A program made the position numbers and the translations under genes. The notes under the pieces are model-generated. The model ran no database searches, had not been told where the DNA came from, and saw nothing but the letters and a program-made list of their open reading frames with translations. A stretch of DNA of 64,000 bases. It comes from Bog-756 sp963727075 (GTDB taxonomy: Bacteria > Actinomycetota > Acidimicrobiia > Acidimicrobiales > RAAP-2). Positions 7,641 through 24,362 of the stretch are shown in pieces; position 1 is the stretch's first letter; each line of letters opens with the position of its first letter. The DNA lies in contig CAVSET010000002.1 of NCBI GenBank assembly GCA_963727075.1, positions 186,001 to 250,000 on the forward strand, written 5' to 3'.

Positions 7641-8801
7641 GCCGACCGGGCCCCCCTGGCCTCGGCCGACGGCCACCCCGGCTGGCCGACCAGCTCGACA
7701 CCACGCTCACCCGCCTCGACCCGGCCGACGGGCATCGCGTCGACGCCCGGCCTCCCCGAGGGCCGACAGGGCGGCGTCGACATCGGGACCGGCCACCACC
7801 GCCACCATGCCGACGCCGAGGTTGAACACCCGGGCCATCTCGTCGTCGGACACCGGTCCGAGCCGGCGGATCTCCTCGAAGATGGGCGGGACGGCCCAGG
7901 TCCGGCGATCGACCACGGCCCGGGCTCCGTCGGGCAGCGCCCGGAGCAGGTTGTCCTCGAGTCCCCCGCCGGTGATGTGGGCCACGGCATGGACGTCCGA
8001 GACGGCCAGGGCCGCCCGGACCGCCGGGGTGTAGATGACCGAGGGCCGGAGCAGCTCGTCGCCCAGCGAGGTGGCGGCACCGGTCCAGGCCGGGGCGTCG
8101 AGGGTGCGGCCGGCCCGCTCGAGCAGCACCTGGCGGGCCAGCGTGTAGCCGTTGCAGCGCAAGCCGGGGGAGAGCAGGCCGACGAGGGCGTCGCCCACCT
8201 CGACCCGGTGCGGTCCGAGGATCTCGTCTCGCTCGACCACGCCGACGGCGAAGCCCACCAGGTCGAAGGCGCCCGGTTCCATCACCCCGGCGTGCTCGGC
8301 CATCTCCCCGCCGAGCAGCGCCGCGCCCACCTGCCGGCATCCCTCGGTGACCCCGCGCGACCAGCTCGGCCATCCGGTCCGGGTCGACCGCGCCGACGGC
8401 CACGTAGTCGAGGAGGAAGAGGGGCTCGGCCCCCTGGCACACCAGGTCGTCCACGCACATGGCCACCAGGTCGATCCCGATGGTGTCGAACCGCCCCACC
8501 GCTTGGGCCACCAGCCCCTTGGTGCCCACCCCGTCGGTGCCCGCCACCAGCACCGGCTGACGGAAGCGGTCGCGCCGCAGCGCGAACAGGCCACCGAAAC
8601 CACCGAGGTCGCCGAGCACCTCGGGACGTAGGGTGGAGGCGACGAGCGGGCGGATACGGTCGACGGCCCGTTCGCCGGCGGCGATGTCGACACCGGCACC
8701 GGCATAGGTGGCCGCGGCCGGATCGGCCGGGCTCGGAGGAGCCGGTGGGGAGTGGGTGACGGGGACGGGTCGGGGCTCGGGTCGGGGGTGACCCCGGTCA
8801 C
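7637..8801 (-). CDS. purM: Phosphoribosylformylglycinamidine cyclo-ligase (AIR synthase), frameshifted
   Basis: Fifth step of purine synthesis, closing the imidazole ring with ATP. The parts join as TYAGAGVDIAAGERAVDRI at the N-terminus, VAGTDGVGTKGLVAQAVGRF (the GTDGVGTK signature), DDLVCQGAEPLFLLDYVAVG, then MEPGAFDLVGFAVGVVE, LLSPGLRCNGYTLAR, HITGGGLEDNLLRALPDG and VFNLGVGMVAVV. Frame changes occur between about 8640 and 8750, near 8355 and near 7745. The GTG at 8801 overlaps the purF stop, and the stop overlaps pyrE. All expected motifs are present. Confidence 0.9.
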
Positions 8802-10269
8802 GCCTCGCGACCGCCGGCCACTCCGCTCAGGGCGGCGCGCTCACCGATCTGCACGGGCACCGGCACCGGGTAGTCCCCGGTCATGCAGGCGTTGCAGAAT
8901 CCGGCCCCCGGGGCGTCGATGGCGGCCACCAGGTGCTCGAGGGTCAGGTACTCGAGGGAGTCGACGTCGAGGTACTCGGCCATGTCGGCCGGCGTCCGGA
9001 TGGCGGCCAGCAGCTCACCCCGGTCGGGGGTGTCGAGACCGTAGAAGCAGGGCCACTTGAACGGCGGGGACGAGATGCGCAGGTGCACCTCCCGGGCACC
9101 CGCCTCGCGCAGCATGGCCACCATGGCCTTGGGCGTGGTGCCCCGGACGATCGAGTCGTCCACCACGACCACCCGCTTGCCGGCGATGTTCTCGCGCAGC
9201 GGGTTGAGCTTGCGACGTACCCCGCTGGCCCGCTCCGCCTGGGTCGGGGCGATGAAGGTGCGGCCGATGTAGCGGTTCTTCACCAGCCCCTGGCCGTAGG
9301 GGATGCCCGAGGCGACGGCGTACCCTTCGGCGGCCGGCACGCCGGAGTCGGGCACACCCATGACCATGTCGGCGGCGACCGGCCGCTGGGAGGCGAGCAG
9401 CTGGCCCATCCGTCGGCGGGCGCCGTGGACCTCGTTGCCGTAGAGCATGGTGTCCGGTCGGGCGAAGTAGACGAACTCGAAGATGCACAGCTTGGGATCG
9501 AGCCGTTCATCCGGGAAGGGCTGTTCCGAGCGCACCCCTTGGCCGTCGATCACCACCATCTCGCCGGGTTCGAGCTCCCGGATGAAGGTGGCGCCGATCA
9601 CGTCGAGGGCGGGCGACTCCGAAGCCAGCACCCAGCCTGTGTCGAGCTCGTCGTCGGCTCCAGCCGGCCGAGGCACAGCGGCCGGAACCCGTTCGGGTCA
9701 CGGATGCCGATCAGCCGGTCGGCATCGAGGAGCACGAAGCGAGAAGGCCCCCTCGAGCGTCGGGCACCACCGAGAGGAGCGCCCGCTCCAGGTCCTCGCC
9801 CCGTCCGGGCGAACCGCTCGTCGGACCCCTCGGGCGGGAATTCCCGGCTGAGCAGCTCGGCCACCAGGTCGCTGTCGGAGGAGACGAGGCCGGGCAGCAT
9901 GCCGGCCGACTCGCCCAGCGCGGCGGTGTTGGTGAGGTTCCCGTTGTGGGCCAGACCGAAGCCGGCCCGGCCCACGCCGCGGAAGACGGGCTGGGCGTGG
10001 ATCCAGTCGCTCGAGCCGGCGGTCGAATAGCGGGTGTGCCCGATGGCCAGGTGGCCGCGCAGGCCGCGGAGCTTGCGCTCGTCGAACACCGTGGTGACCA
10101 GACCCATGTCCTTCATCACGGTGATCACGTCGCCGTCGCTCACCGCCATGCCCGCCGACTCCTGGCCGCGGTGCTGCAGGGCGTAGAGCCCGTCGAAGAC
10201 CAGGTGTGCGACGGACCGCCCCGGGGCATAGACCCCGAAGACTCCGCACGCTTCCTTGGCCTCCATCAT
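8798..10269 (-). CDS. purF: Amidophosphoribosyltransferase, frameshifted
   Basis: First committed step of purine synthesis: PRPP plus glutamine gives phosphoribosylamine. The N-terminal glutaminase part begins EACGVFGVYAPGRSVAHL; the Cys becomes the catalytic N-terminal residue after propeptide removal. LQHRGQESAGMAV and IGHTRYSTAGSS follow. The C-terminal half has NRYIGRTFIAP and the PRPP motif VVVVDDSIVRGTT, with FCNACMTGDYP near the end. The middle (about 9660-9810) changes frame at least four times and then resumes. The ATG at 10269 places the usual short propeptide before Cys; a GTG at 10287 is also possible. Confidence 0.92.
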
Positions 10270-10388
10270 CGGTCCGTCACCGCACACACCGGGGGTCGTC
10301 GGTTTCGTCTGGCGCCACGATTAGGCCACAGAACCACCTGACCGTGCCACTCCAGACTAGTGGCCACCCCCTCCGCCGCCGGCTCTGG

Positions 10389-12704
<2,316 letters not shown>

Positions 12705-13073
12705 TGACTCCGAGCGTACCCGCCGGTCGACGATGCCCGGCTGAGGGACGGGACCTCGCCGGCGACGCCGGGACCCCGCCCCGATCCGGTCGTCGGTCGG
12801 TGCGGTCCGGGCCGCCTCGGGAGCAACTGGCCCCCTCCGTGGCTGATTTGGCCGAAATGCCGGCGTCGGCGGGACCCCGAAGGAACGGCCCGCCAGAGTC
12901 CAATGATTGCCTTATTCGCTCCGGTGACCGGCCAATGCCGCCGGCCTCCTATGTACCGATGGCCGGCGATGGAGGTCCCCGTCGACACCAAATCGGCGGT
13001 GACCGACGGATCGTGAACGGCGCGCCGAACCCAGCAATTTGCTCCAAATGACCATCTCTGGAATGCTCGCACC
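12705..13073. other. 369-base intergenic region between purL and a plus-strand gene
   Basis: No open frame with family-like content was seen. It must hold divergent promoters for purL and the gene at 13074. On the plus strand TTGCTC (13039) and AATGCT (13062) are 17 bases apart and would place a start of transcription at about the ATG at 13074, which has no ribosome site. That gene may therefore be leaderless. The box matches are weak. Confidence 0.4.
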
Positions 13074-13506
13074 ATGGCAGCGACAAGTGCAACGAGACCT
13101 CGCAAGAAGACCCCTATGTCGGCGGACCACAAGGCGGCACTGGCCAAGGGACGGGAAGAGGGTCGGATCGTGCGCCGGTACCTCGAGGCGCTCGAATCCG
13201 AGCAAGCCCCGACGGGGTCGAAAGCGGACCCCCGAATCCATCCGCAAACGGCTCAACACTATCGACTCCACCTTGCCCACCGTGGATCCGCTTTCACGGC
13301 TCCATATGGTGGAAGAGAAGCAGAGGCTTGAGGCCGAGCTTTCCCACACCGGCGAGACGGTGGATCTGGCGGCGCTCGAAAAGAGCTTCGTGAAGGTGGC
13401 CAAGGTCTACGGCGAACGCAAGGGAATCTCCTACTCGGCCTGGCGCACGGTGGGCGTCAGCGCCAGCGTGCTGCAGCAGGCCCGCATCCCCCGCACCCGC
13501 GGCTGA
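13074..13506 (+). CDS. Small conserved actinobacterial protein of unknown function, frameshifted
   Basis: About 143 residues if one frame change near 13215 is corrected. The N-terminus is basic (ATRPRKKTPMSADHKAAL), then a helix GREEGRIVRRYLEALES, a basic stretch RGRKRTPESIRKRLNTID, a charged helix VEEKQRLEAELSHTG, and an ending KGISYSAWRTVGVSASVLQQA. The basic first half and the short helical end resemble small nucleic-acid-binding proteins, but I cannot name a family. It lies on the opposite strand between the two purine runs and ends 14 bases from the purQ stop. Confidence 0.6.
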
Positions 13507-13520
13507 GCCGGCCCGAACGG

Positions 13521-14216
13521 TCAGGCCACGCTGGCCGCGGCCGGCTCCGGCCGCGGCAGCGAGCCCAGCAGCGCGCCGAGCAGGACCAGCCCGTCCACCG
13601 ATCCGAGGAGCGGGTCCGAGGCCCGCTCGGGGTGGGGCATGAGCCCGACGACGGTGCGGCTCTCGCTGCACACCCCGGCGATCCTGTCGACCGAGCCGTT
13701 CGGGTTGTCCACGTAGCGCAGCACCACCCGGTCCTCGGCCCGGAGCATGGCCAAGGTCTCGGCGTCGCAGGTGTAGTTGCCCTCGAAGTGGTTGACGGGC
13801 AGGTGGAGCTCCGTGCCCACCGCCACGCCGGCGGTCAGTACCGAGTCCGACGACTCGACCCGGGTCGCCACCGTGGTGCAGAGGAAGCGGAGCCCGCGGT
13901 TCTTCTGCAACGCCCCGGGGAGCAGCCCGGCCTCGGTGAGCACCTGAAAGCCGTTGCAGATACCGACCACCGGGCCACCGGATGCGGCGAACTCGCTCAC
14001 CACGGCCATGACCGGGGAGAAGCGGGCGATCGCCCCCGGCCGCAGGTAGTCGCCGTGGGCGAACCCGCCGGGCACGATGAGGGCGTCGTACCCCCGCACC
14101 GTCCGGTCACCGTGCCACACCAGGTCGGCGGTGGCCCCGAGACGCTCGAGGCCGAGGACGGCGTCGTGCTCGCAATTCGTCCCGGGGAACACGATCACCC
14201 CGATCCGCGGTGCCAT
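13521..14216 (-). CDS. purQ: Phosphoribosylformylglycinamidine synthase subunit PurQ
   Basis: 231-residue glutaminase subunit of FGAM synthase. It shows the class I amidotransferase motifs: VIVFPGTNCEHD at the start, VPGGFAHGDYLRPGAIA, the nucleophile region PVVGICNGFQVLTEAGLLPGAL with the catalytic Cys, and VGLMPHPERASDPLLGS with His and Glu of the triad. Its ATG overlaps the purS stop. It is the last gene of the purA-D-B-C-S-Q run. Its final codons contain a strong inverted repeat (see 13534). Confidence 0.97.
   Translation of the reverse strand: MAPRIGVIVFPGTNCEHDAVLGLERLGATADLVWHGDRTVRGYDALIVPGGFAHGDYLRPGAIARFSPVMAVVSEFAASGGPVVGICNGFQVLTEAGLLPGALQKNRGLRFLCTTVATRVESSDSVLTAGVAVGTELHLPVNHFEGNYTCDAETLAMLRAEDRVVLRYVDNPNGSVDRIAGVCSESRTVVGLMPHPERASDPLLGSVDGLVLLGALLGSLPRPEPAAASVA
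13534..13557. terminator. Perfect inverted repeat at the convergent end of purQ
   Basis: Arms of 11 bases, GCCGCGGCCGG and CCGGCCGCGGC, around a 2-base centre. It lies in the last purQ codons and just past the stop of the convergent gene. No T run follows, so a role as bidirectional terminator or barrier is only inferred. Confidence 0.35.
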
Positions 14217-14491
14217 CAGGTCTCCGGACCGGCGGGGCGGACCGACACCGAGGACTCCTCGATGACCGGGTTGGCCAGCAGCCGGTCGGCCACCACGGTG
14301 GCCTGGGCCAGGGCCGACGCGTCGTCGGCGGCGGCGATGTCGAACCGGAACGACTTCCCCGCCCGCATGCCGGTCACCCCGGTGAAGCCCAGGGCGGGCA
14401 GAGCCCGCTCGATGGTGGCGCCCTGCGGGTCGGCGATCCCCTCCCGCAACCGGACCTCGACCAGCACCGAGAAGCGCTCCGTGTCGGCCAC
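14216..14491 (-). CDS. purS: Phosphoribosylformylglycinamidine synthase subunit PurS
   Basis: 91-residue small subunit that bridges PurL and PurQ in FGAM synthase. The fold is clear from FSVLVEVRLREGIADPQGATIERALPALGF, with D-P-Q-G before helix 1, then VTGMRAGKSFRFDI and LLANPVIEESSVSV. The start is a GTG at 14491, three bases below the purC stop. The stop overlaps the purQ start as TGATG. It is intact and of normal size. Confidence 0.95.
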   Translation of the reverse strand: MADTERFSVLVEVRLREGIADPQGATIERALPALGFTGVTGMRAGKSFRFDIAAADDASALAQATVVADRLLANPVIEESSVSVRPAGPET

Positions 14492-14493
14492 GC

Positions 14494-15402
14494 TCAGGCA
14501 CCGTACCAGTCGGACAGGCGGCGGCCGCACACCCGTTGGTAGGCGTCGACGTACCGGTTCGAGGTGGCCGCCACGATCTCGTCGGGGAGGGGCGGCGGGG
14601 GCGGCTGCTTGTCCCAGGGCTGGCCGTCGAGCCAGTCGCGCAGGGGCTGCTTGTCGAAGGAGGGCGGGTTGGTCCCCGGCGCGCAGTTGTCGGCCGGCCA
14701 GAACCGGGAGGAGTCCGGCGTCAGCACTTCGTCGCAGATGGCCAGCGCCCCGTCGATGAAGCCCAGCTCGAACTTGGTGTCGCAGATGACGATCCCCTGC
14801 TCCTCGGCCCGGGCGGCCGCCCGGGAGTAGGCGGCCAGGCAGAGCTTGGCCGCGGCGGTGGCCGCCTCCTCCCCCACCAGGTCGAAGGCCTGGGCCATCC
14901 CGATGTTGAGGTCGTGGCCCTCGGTGGCCTTGGTCGAGGGGGTGAAGATGGGCTCGGGCAGCCGGTCGGCGTGGCGCAGGCCGGCCGGCATGGCCATACC
15001 GTGCACCGTGCCCTCCCGCTCGTACTCCTTGTAGGCCGAGCCGGCCAGGTAGCCGCGCACGATGCATTCGATGTCCAGCATGTCGGCGCGGCGCACGAGC
15101 ATCGAGCGGCCGGCCAGCCCGGCCAGGCCCCCGGGGAGGGCGGCCGCCCCGGCCGGGAAGTCGGCCGTGTCGGCACTGATGAGGTGGTTGGGGGCGAGGT
15201 CGGAGAGCTCCTCGAGCCAGAAGGCGGTCATCGCGGTGAGCACCCGGCCCTTGTCGGGGATCGGCTCGGCCATGATCACGTCGAAGGCGGAGATCCGGTC
15301 GGAGGCCACCATGAGCAGCCGGCCCCCGCCGGCGTCGTAGAGCTCACGCACCTTGCCCGACTGGATGAGGGGAAGCGGTCCGGCCTTCGGCGACATGGTC
15401 AT
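14494..15402 (-). CDS. purC: Phosphoribosylaminoimidazole-succinocarboxamide synthase
   Basis: 302 residues, the longer form common in actinobacteria. It joins CAIR and aspartate with ATP. Motifs: SGKVRELYDAGGGRLLMVASDRISAFDVIM at the N-terminus, DIECIVRGYLAGSAYKEY, PEPIFTPSTKATEGHDLNI and IVICDTKFELGFIDG, which together make the ATP and SAICAR sites. An ending with KQPLRDWLDGQPWDKQPP is typical. The purB stop overlaps its start (15399-15402). Confidence 0.97.
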   Translation of the reverse strand: MTMSPKAGPLPLIQSGKVRELYDAGGGRLLMVASDRISAFDVIMAEPIPDKGRVLTAMTAFWLEELSDLAPNHLISADTADFPAGAAALPGGLAGLAGRSMLVRRADMLDIECIVRGYLAGSAYKEYEREGTVHGMAMPAGLRHADRLPEPIFTPSTKATEGHDLNIGMAQAFDLVGEEAATAAAKLCLAAYSRAAARAEEQGIVICDTKFELGFIDGALAICDEVLTPDSSRFWPADNCAPGTNPPSFDKQPLRDWLDGQPWDKQPPPPPLPDEIVAATSNRYVDAYQRVCGRRLSDWYGA

Positions 15403-16705
15403 GGGGCGAGCTCCTCCAGGGCGTCGGTGAATCGGTGGACATGGCGGAGAGTACGGTCGAGATCGAAGGCCTCGTCGAGCGCGGCCGGAGACAGCGTGAC
15501 CTCGGAGTCATTCTCGAGGACCTGGCGGAAGGGCCGGGCCTCGTCCCAGGCCGCCCGGGCGTCGCGCTGCACGATGCGGTAGGCGTCGTCCCGGCTGGCG
15601 CCCCCGGCCACCAGGGCCAGTAGGACCGACTGGCTGAAGACCAGGCCGAGGCTCCCCTGGCGGAGCGTGGCGAGCGCCCGCTCCGGGTGGATCACCAACC
15701 CTTCGACCAGTCCCTTGGCCTTCTGCAGCACGTAGAGGGCGAGGGCCGAGGCGTCGGGGAGCACCACCCGCTCGACCGAGCTGTGGGAGATGTCCCGCTC
15801 GTGCCAGAGGGCCACGTCCTCCAGGCCGGCGACGAGATAGCCGCGCAGCACCCGGGCCAAGCCGCACAACCGCTCCGAGAGGACGGGATTGCGCTTGTGG
15901 GGCATGGCCGAGCTGCCCTTCTGGCCCGGCTTGAACGGCTCCTCGACCTCGCCGAGCTCGCTCCTCGCCATGTGACGGACCTCGGTGGCGATGGCCTCGA
16001 CCGTGGCCCCGACCGAGGCACAGGCCCACAGGTACTCGGCGTGGCGGTCGCGGGGCACCACCTGGGTGGCCGGGGTCGGGATCAGCCCGAGGGCCCGGCA
16101 GACGTGCTCCTCGACCTCCGGGTCGATGTTGGAGTAGGTCCCGACCGCCCCCGACAGCTTGCCCACCGCCACCCGCTGGCGGGCGGCCCGGAGCCGTTCG
16201 ACGTCGCGGCCGGCCTGCAGCGCCCACAGCGCGAACTTGGCCCCGAAGGTGGTCGGTTCGGCGTGCATCCCGTGGGTGCGACCGGTGACCGGCACGCCGA
16301 TCGTCTCGACGGCCCGGGCCTTCAACGCCTCGACCAGCTGGGTCCCGGCCTCGATGAGCAGATCGGCGGCCCGGGTGAGCGTGGCGCAGAGGGCGGTGTC
16401 GACCACGTCGGAGGAGGTGAGGCCGTAGTGGATCCAGGACCCCTCCGGTTGGCCGATGGCCGCCTGGACCACGTCGACGAAGGCGGCCACATCGTGGTCG
16501 GTGGTCCGCTCCCGTTCGGCCACCGCCTCGACGAAGGCGGCGTCGACCTCCGGGGCGCGGGCCTCGCAGGCCTTGGCCACCTCGGAGGGGACGGCACCGA
16601 TGGCGGCCCAGCCCTCGGTGGCGAGCAGCTCGACCCGCAGCCACATGGCGAACCGGGCCTGGTCGGAGAACAGGGCGGCCATGGCGGTGGGGGTGTACCG
16701 CGGGA

Positions 16706-16709
<4 letters not shown>
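15399..16709 (-). CDS. purB: Adenylosuccinate lyase
   Basis: 436-residue fumarase/aspartase-superfamily enzyme that acts twice in purine synthesis. It contains HYGLTSSDVVDTALC with the active-site T-S-S-D, VTGRTHGMHAEPTTFGAKFA, and the signature KGSSAMPHKRNPVLSE with the catalytic Ser in the flexible loop. The GTG at 16709 has an AAGGAG site eight bases upstream and overlaps the purD stop as GTGA. The much longer upstream reading is purD in another frame. Confidence 0.97.
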
Positions 16710-19382
<2,673 letters not shown>

Positions 19383-19444
19383 GCGTTACTCCTCCGTGGC
19401 AAAAAGCGGATTGCACACCAGTGTACCCCGCAGTCGCTCCGGGC

Positions 19445-19573
19445 TCACTCGATGGCCGACCGCTCGCGCCGGAGCTCCTGGGCCACCGCCCGCATGAACA
19501 GGACGGAGGAGAAGACCAGGCCGATGAACCCGATGGCCTGCAAGGACAGCCGGACGTCGCGGGTCCCGGACAT
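19445..19573 (-). CDS. Small single-span membrane protein
   Basis: A 42-residue frame from an ATG at 19573: a short polar start MSGTRDVRLS, one hydrophobic helix LQAIGFIGLVFSSVLFMRAV, and a basic, charged tail AQELRRERSAIE. It sits between clpB and purA on the same strand. The membrane helix with a positive C-terminal tail suggests an N-out or regulatory small protein, but no family is recognised and the codon evidence is limited by its size. Confidence 0.45.
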   Translation of the reverse strand: MSGTRDVRLSLQAIGFIGLVFSSVLFMRAVAQELRRERSAIE

Positions 19574-19608
19574 CCACCGCCCGGGGTCGGACCAGCCGGC
19601 CGACGGCG

Positions 19609-22097
<2,489 letters not shown>

Positions 22098-22101
<4 letters not shown>

Positions 22102-22505
22102 CGTGATCCTCCTGGGCCGTGCGTGGCCCGCCGGGCGGTCCTGGTCGGGACCGGCGTCTGTCTGAGGGGCACCAGCTCGCGCCGGTACTGGCGGTGGGTC
22201 CGGGCCAGTGCCTCGCGGGCTTCGGCCCGGGTGGCCTCGAGCTCGGCCCGTAGGCGGGCCACCTCGGCCTCGAGCTCCATGACCCGGCGTACCCCCTCCA
22301 GGTTCACCCCGGCGTTGGTGAGGCTCTGGATGTGGCGCAGCCGGTCGAGGTCCTGCTCGCTGAAGCGGCGGCTCCCCCCCTCGGTCCGGCTCGGGTCGAG
22401 GAGGCCGCGGCGCTCGTACACCCGGAGGGTCTGGGGGTGCACCCCGGTCAGCTCGGCGGCCACCGAGATGACGTACACGGCACGGGTGTGACGTTCGTCG
22501 GTCAT
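22098..22505 (-). CDS. hspR: HspR heat-shock repressor (MerR family)
   Basis: 135 residues. The N-terminal MerR-type helix-turn-helix reads YVISVAAELTGVHPQTLRVYERRGLLDPSRTEGGSRRFSEQDLDRLRHI. A coiled-coil segment rich in Leu, Glu and Ala follows (about residues 65-100), then a basic tail. In Streptomyces and mycobacteria HspR binds HAIR sites with DnaK as corepressor, and a HAIR-like site lies upstream of dnaK here. Its start overlaps the dnaJ stop, and its stop overlaps clpB. Confidence 0.95.
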
Positions 22506-23612
22506 TGCACGCTCCCGAGGCGACGCTCCGGCGGCTCGATGACCGTGGCCAGCGCCTCCACCGCCGCCCGCTGCTCATCGGTCAGCTGGTCGGGGACGTC
22601 GACGTCGACGGTGACCAGGAGGTCACCGCTCGAGCCCTTGCGGCCGGCCGGGACGCCGCGGCCCTTGACCCGGAAGGTCCGCCCCGTCGGGGTGCCGGCA
22701 GGCACTCGCAGGGTGACCGGATCGGTGAGGGTGGGGACGGTGAGGGTGGTGCCGAGCGCGGCCTCGGCGTAGGACACCGGCACGTTGAGGGTCAGGTTGC
22801 GGCCCCGCCGGCCGAAGATCCCGTGCCGGTCCACCTTGACCACCACGTACAGGTCGCCGCTCGGGCCGTTGCCGCGGCCGGAGGCGCCGCGGCCCTTGAC
22901 CCGGATGCGCTGCCCGTCCTCCACGCCGGCCGGGATCCGCACCTTGACCGTCCGGTTGCGGTGCTCCACCCCGGTCCCGGCACAGGTCGGGCACGGGGTG
23001 GTCACGACCGTGCCCCGGCCGCCGCACTGCGGGCAGATCTGGCTCAACGAGAAGAGGCCCTGGTTGTCCTGGAGGGTGCCCGAGCCTCCGCAGCGCGGGC
23101 AGGGCACCGGATGGGTACCGGGCGCGGCCCCGCTGCCCGAGCAGGTGTGGCAGCGCACATCGGTGGTGAGGTTGACCGACGTGGTCACCCCCTTCACCGC
23201 ATCTTCGAAGGAGAGGTGCAGCTCGGTCTCGACGTCGGCACCGCGCTCGAGGACCGCCGCCCCCTCCGCCCCGGCGACCGCGGCCGAACAGCCCGCCGAA
23301 CAGGTCGCCGAGATCGCCCATGTCCTCGACCCGGAAGGTGCCCCCGCCGAAGCCGCCCGGGAAACCGCCGCCGGCCGCGGCCGGGCCCATGGCCCGGACC
23401 TCGTCGTACTCCTTGCGTCGATCGGCGTCACCGAGGACGTCGTAGGCCGCCGAGACCTCCTTGAACGTGTCCTCCTGACCGGGGTTGGCGTCCGGGTGGT
23501 GCTTCTTGGCCAGCTTGCGGTAGGCGCTGGTGATCTCCTTGGCCGTGGCCGTCGAGGGCACGCCGAGGGTCTTGTAGTAGTCCTTCTCGAACCATTCGCG
23601 TTGGGGCGCCAC
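22502..23612 (-). CDS. dnaJ: Chaperone protein DnaJ, frameshifted
   Basis: DnaK cochaperone. The J domain is complete: KDYYKTLGVPSTATAKEITSAYRKLAKKHHPDANPG with the H-P-D triad. A Gly-Phe region follows (GGGFPGGFGGGTF), then a frame change near 23265, where one extra G explains the break. Four zinc-binding repeats come next: CHTCSGSG, CPRCGGSG, CPQCGGRG and CPTCAGTG, then the substrate-binding C-terminal domains. It lies 36 bases after grpE and overlaps hspR. Confidence 0.95.
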
Positions 23613-23648
23613 CGATGTCGTCTCTCGTTCCTCTAACCCGTCGTCTTC

Positions 23649-24356
23649 TCAGCCCCGGACCATGACCATGGCCGGGCGCACCACCACACCACGCCAGCGG
23701 TACCCGGCCCGCATCACCTGGGCCACCACCGGCTCGCCGTCACCTCCTCGGTCCCCGTTGGAGGTCGGCGTGGCCGGGTCGGCCTCGTCGTCGCCAGCAG
23801 GCCCCCCGTCGGCCGGCAGGTGGCCGACCGCCTCGTGGGCGTTGGGGTCGAACGGCTCGCCGATGGGGTCGATGCGCTCGAGGCCCTCCTTGGTGAGCAC
23901 GTCGCGCAACTGGCCGGCCACGGCCACCAGGGCGCGGCCGTCAGTCGAGTCGGGGTCGCCCAGGTGCTCGATGGCCAGGTCGAGGGTGTCGAGCACCGGG
24001 AGGATCTTCTCCAGCAGGGAGACGGCGGCCCGCGCCACCTGATCGGCCTGCAGCTTGGTGACCCGCTTCTTGTAATTCTCGAACTCGGCCTGCAACCGGC
24101 GCAGCGAGTCGAGGTACTCGTCCCGCTGGGCGAACGCCAGGGCGACGGCGTCGGACTCGGGCGCGTTCCCGTCGATGATCTCGGTGCTCAACTCGAGGGG
24201 CTCCTCGTCGACCAGATCGTCGTCCGGCATGCCCGGAGCCCCCGCCCCACCCTCGGCGCGTTCGTCCCGACCGTCGGGCGCGCCGGGTCCGGAGGCCTCC
24301 CCGCCATCCGGACCCCCCTTGCGCTCGTCACGACCAGACCCGTTCCTGCCGGTCAT
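23649..24356 (-). CDS. grpE: Nucleotide exchange factor GrpE
   Basis: 235 residues. It releases ADP from DnaK. A long acidic, disordered N-terminus (about 75 residues) precedes the dimer coiled coil DSLRRLQAEFENYKKRVTKL and the head domain with ILPVLDTLDLAIEH, EGLERIDPIGEPFDPNAHEAV and VAQVMRAGYRWRGVVVRPAMV, the family ending. An Asp/Gly/Asn-rich insertion lies inside the head domain before VVAQV. It starts six bases after dnaK. Confidence 0.95.
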   Translation of the reverse strand: MTGRNGSGRDERKGGPDGGEASGPGAPDGRDERAEGGAGAPGMPDDDLVDEEPLELSTEIIDGNAPESDAVALAFAQRDEYLDSLRRLQAEFENYKKRVTKLQADQVARAAVSLLEKILPVLDTLDLAIEHLGDPDSTDGRALVAVAGQLRDVLTKEGLERIDPIGEPFDPNAHEAVGHLPADGGPAGDDEADPATPTSNGDRGGDGEPVVAQVMRAGYRWRGVVVRPAMVMVRG

Positions 24357-24362
24357 CGACGA

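Noticed and set aside
22102..22578. ClpB with a 160-residue N-terminal extension
   Set aside because: The extension is hspR read in another frame. The ATG at 22101 has an AGGAGG site and begins the normal ClpB start.
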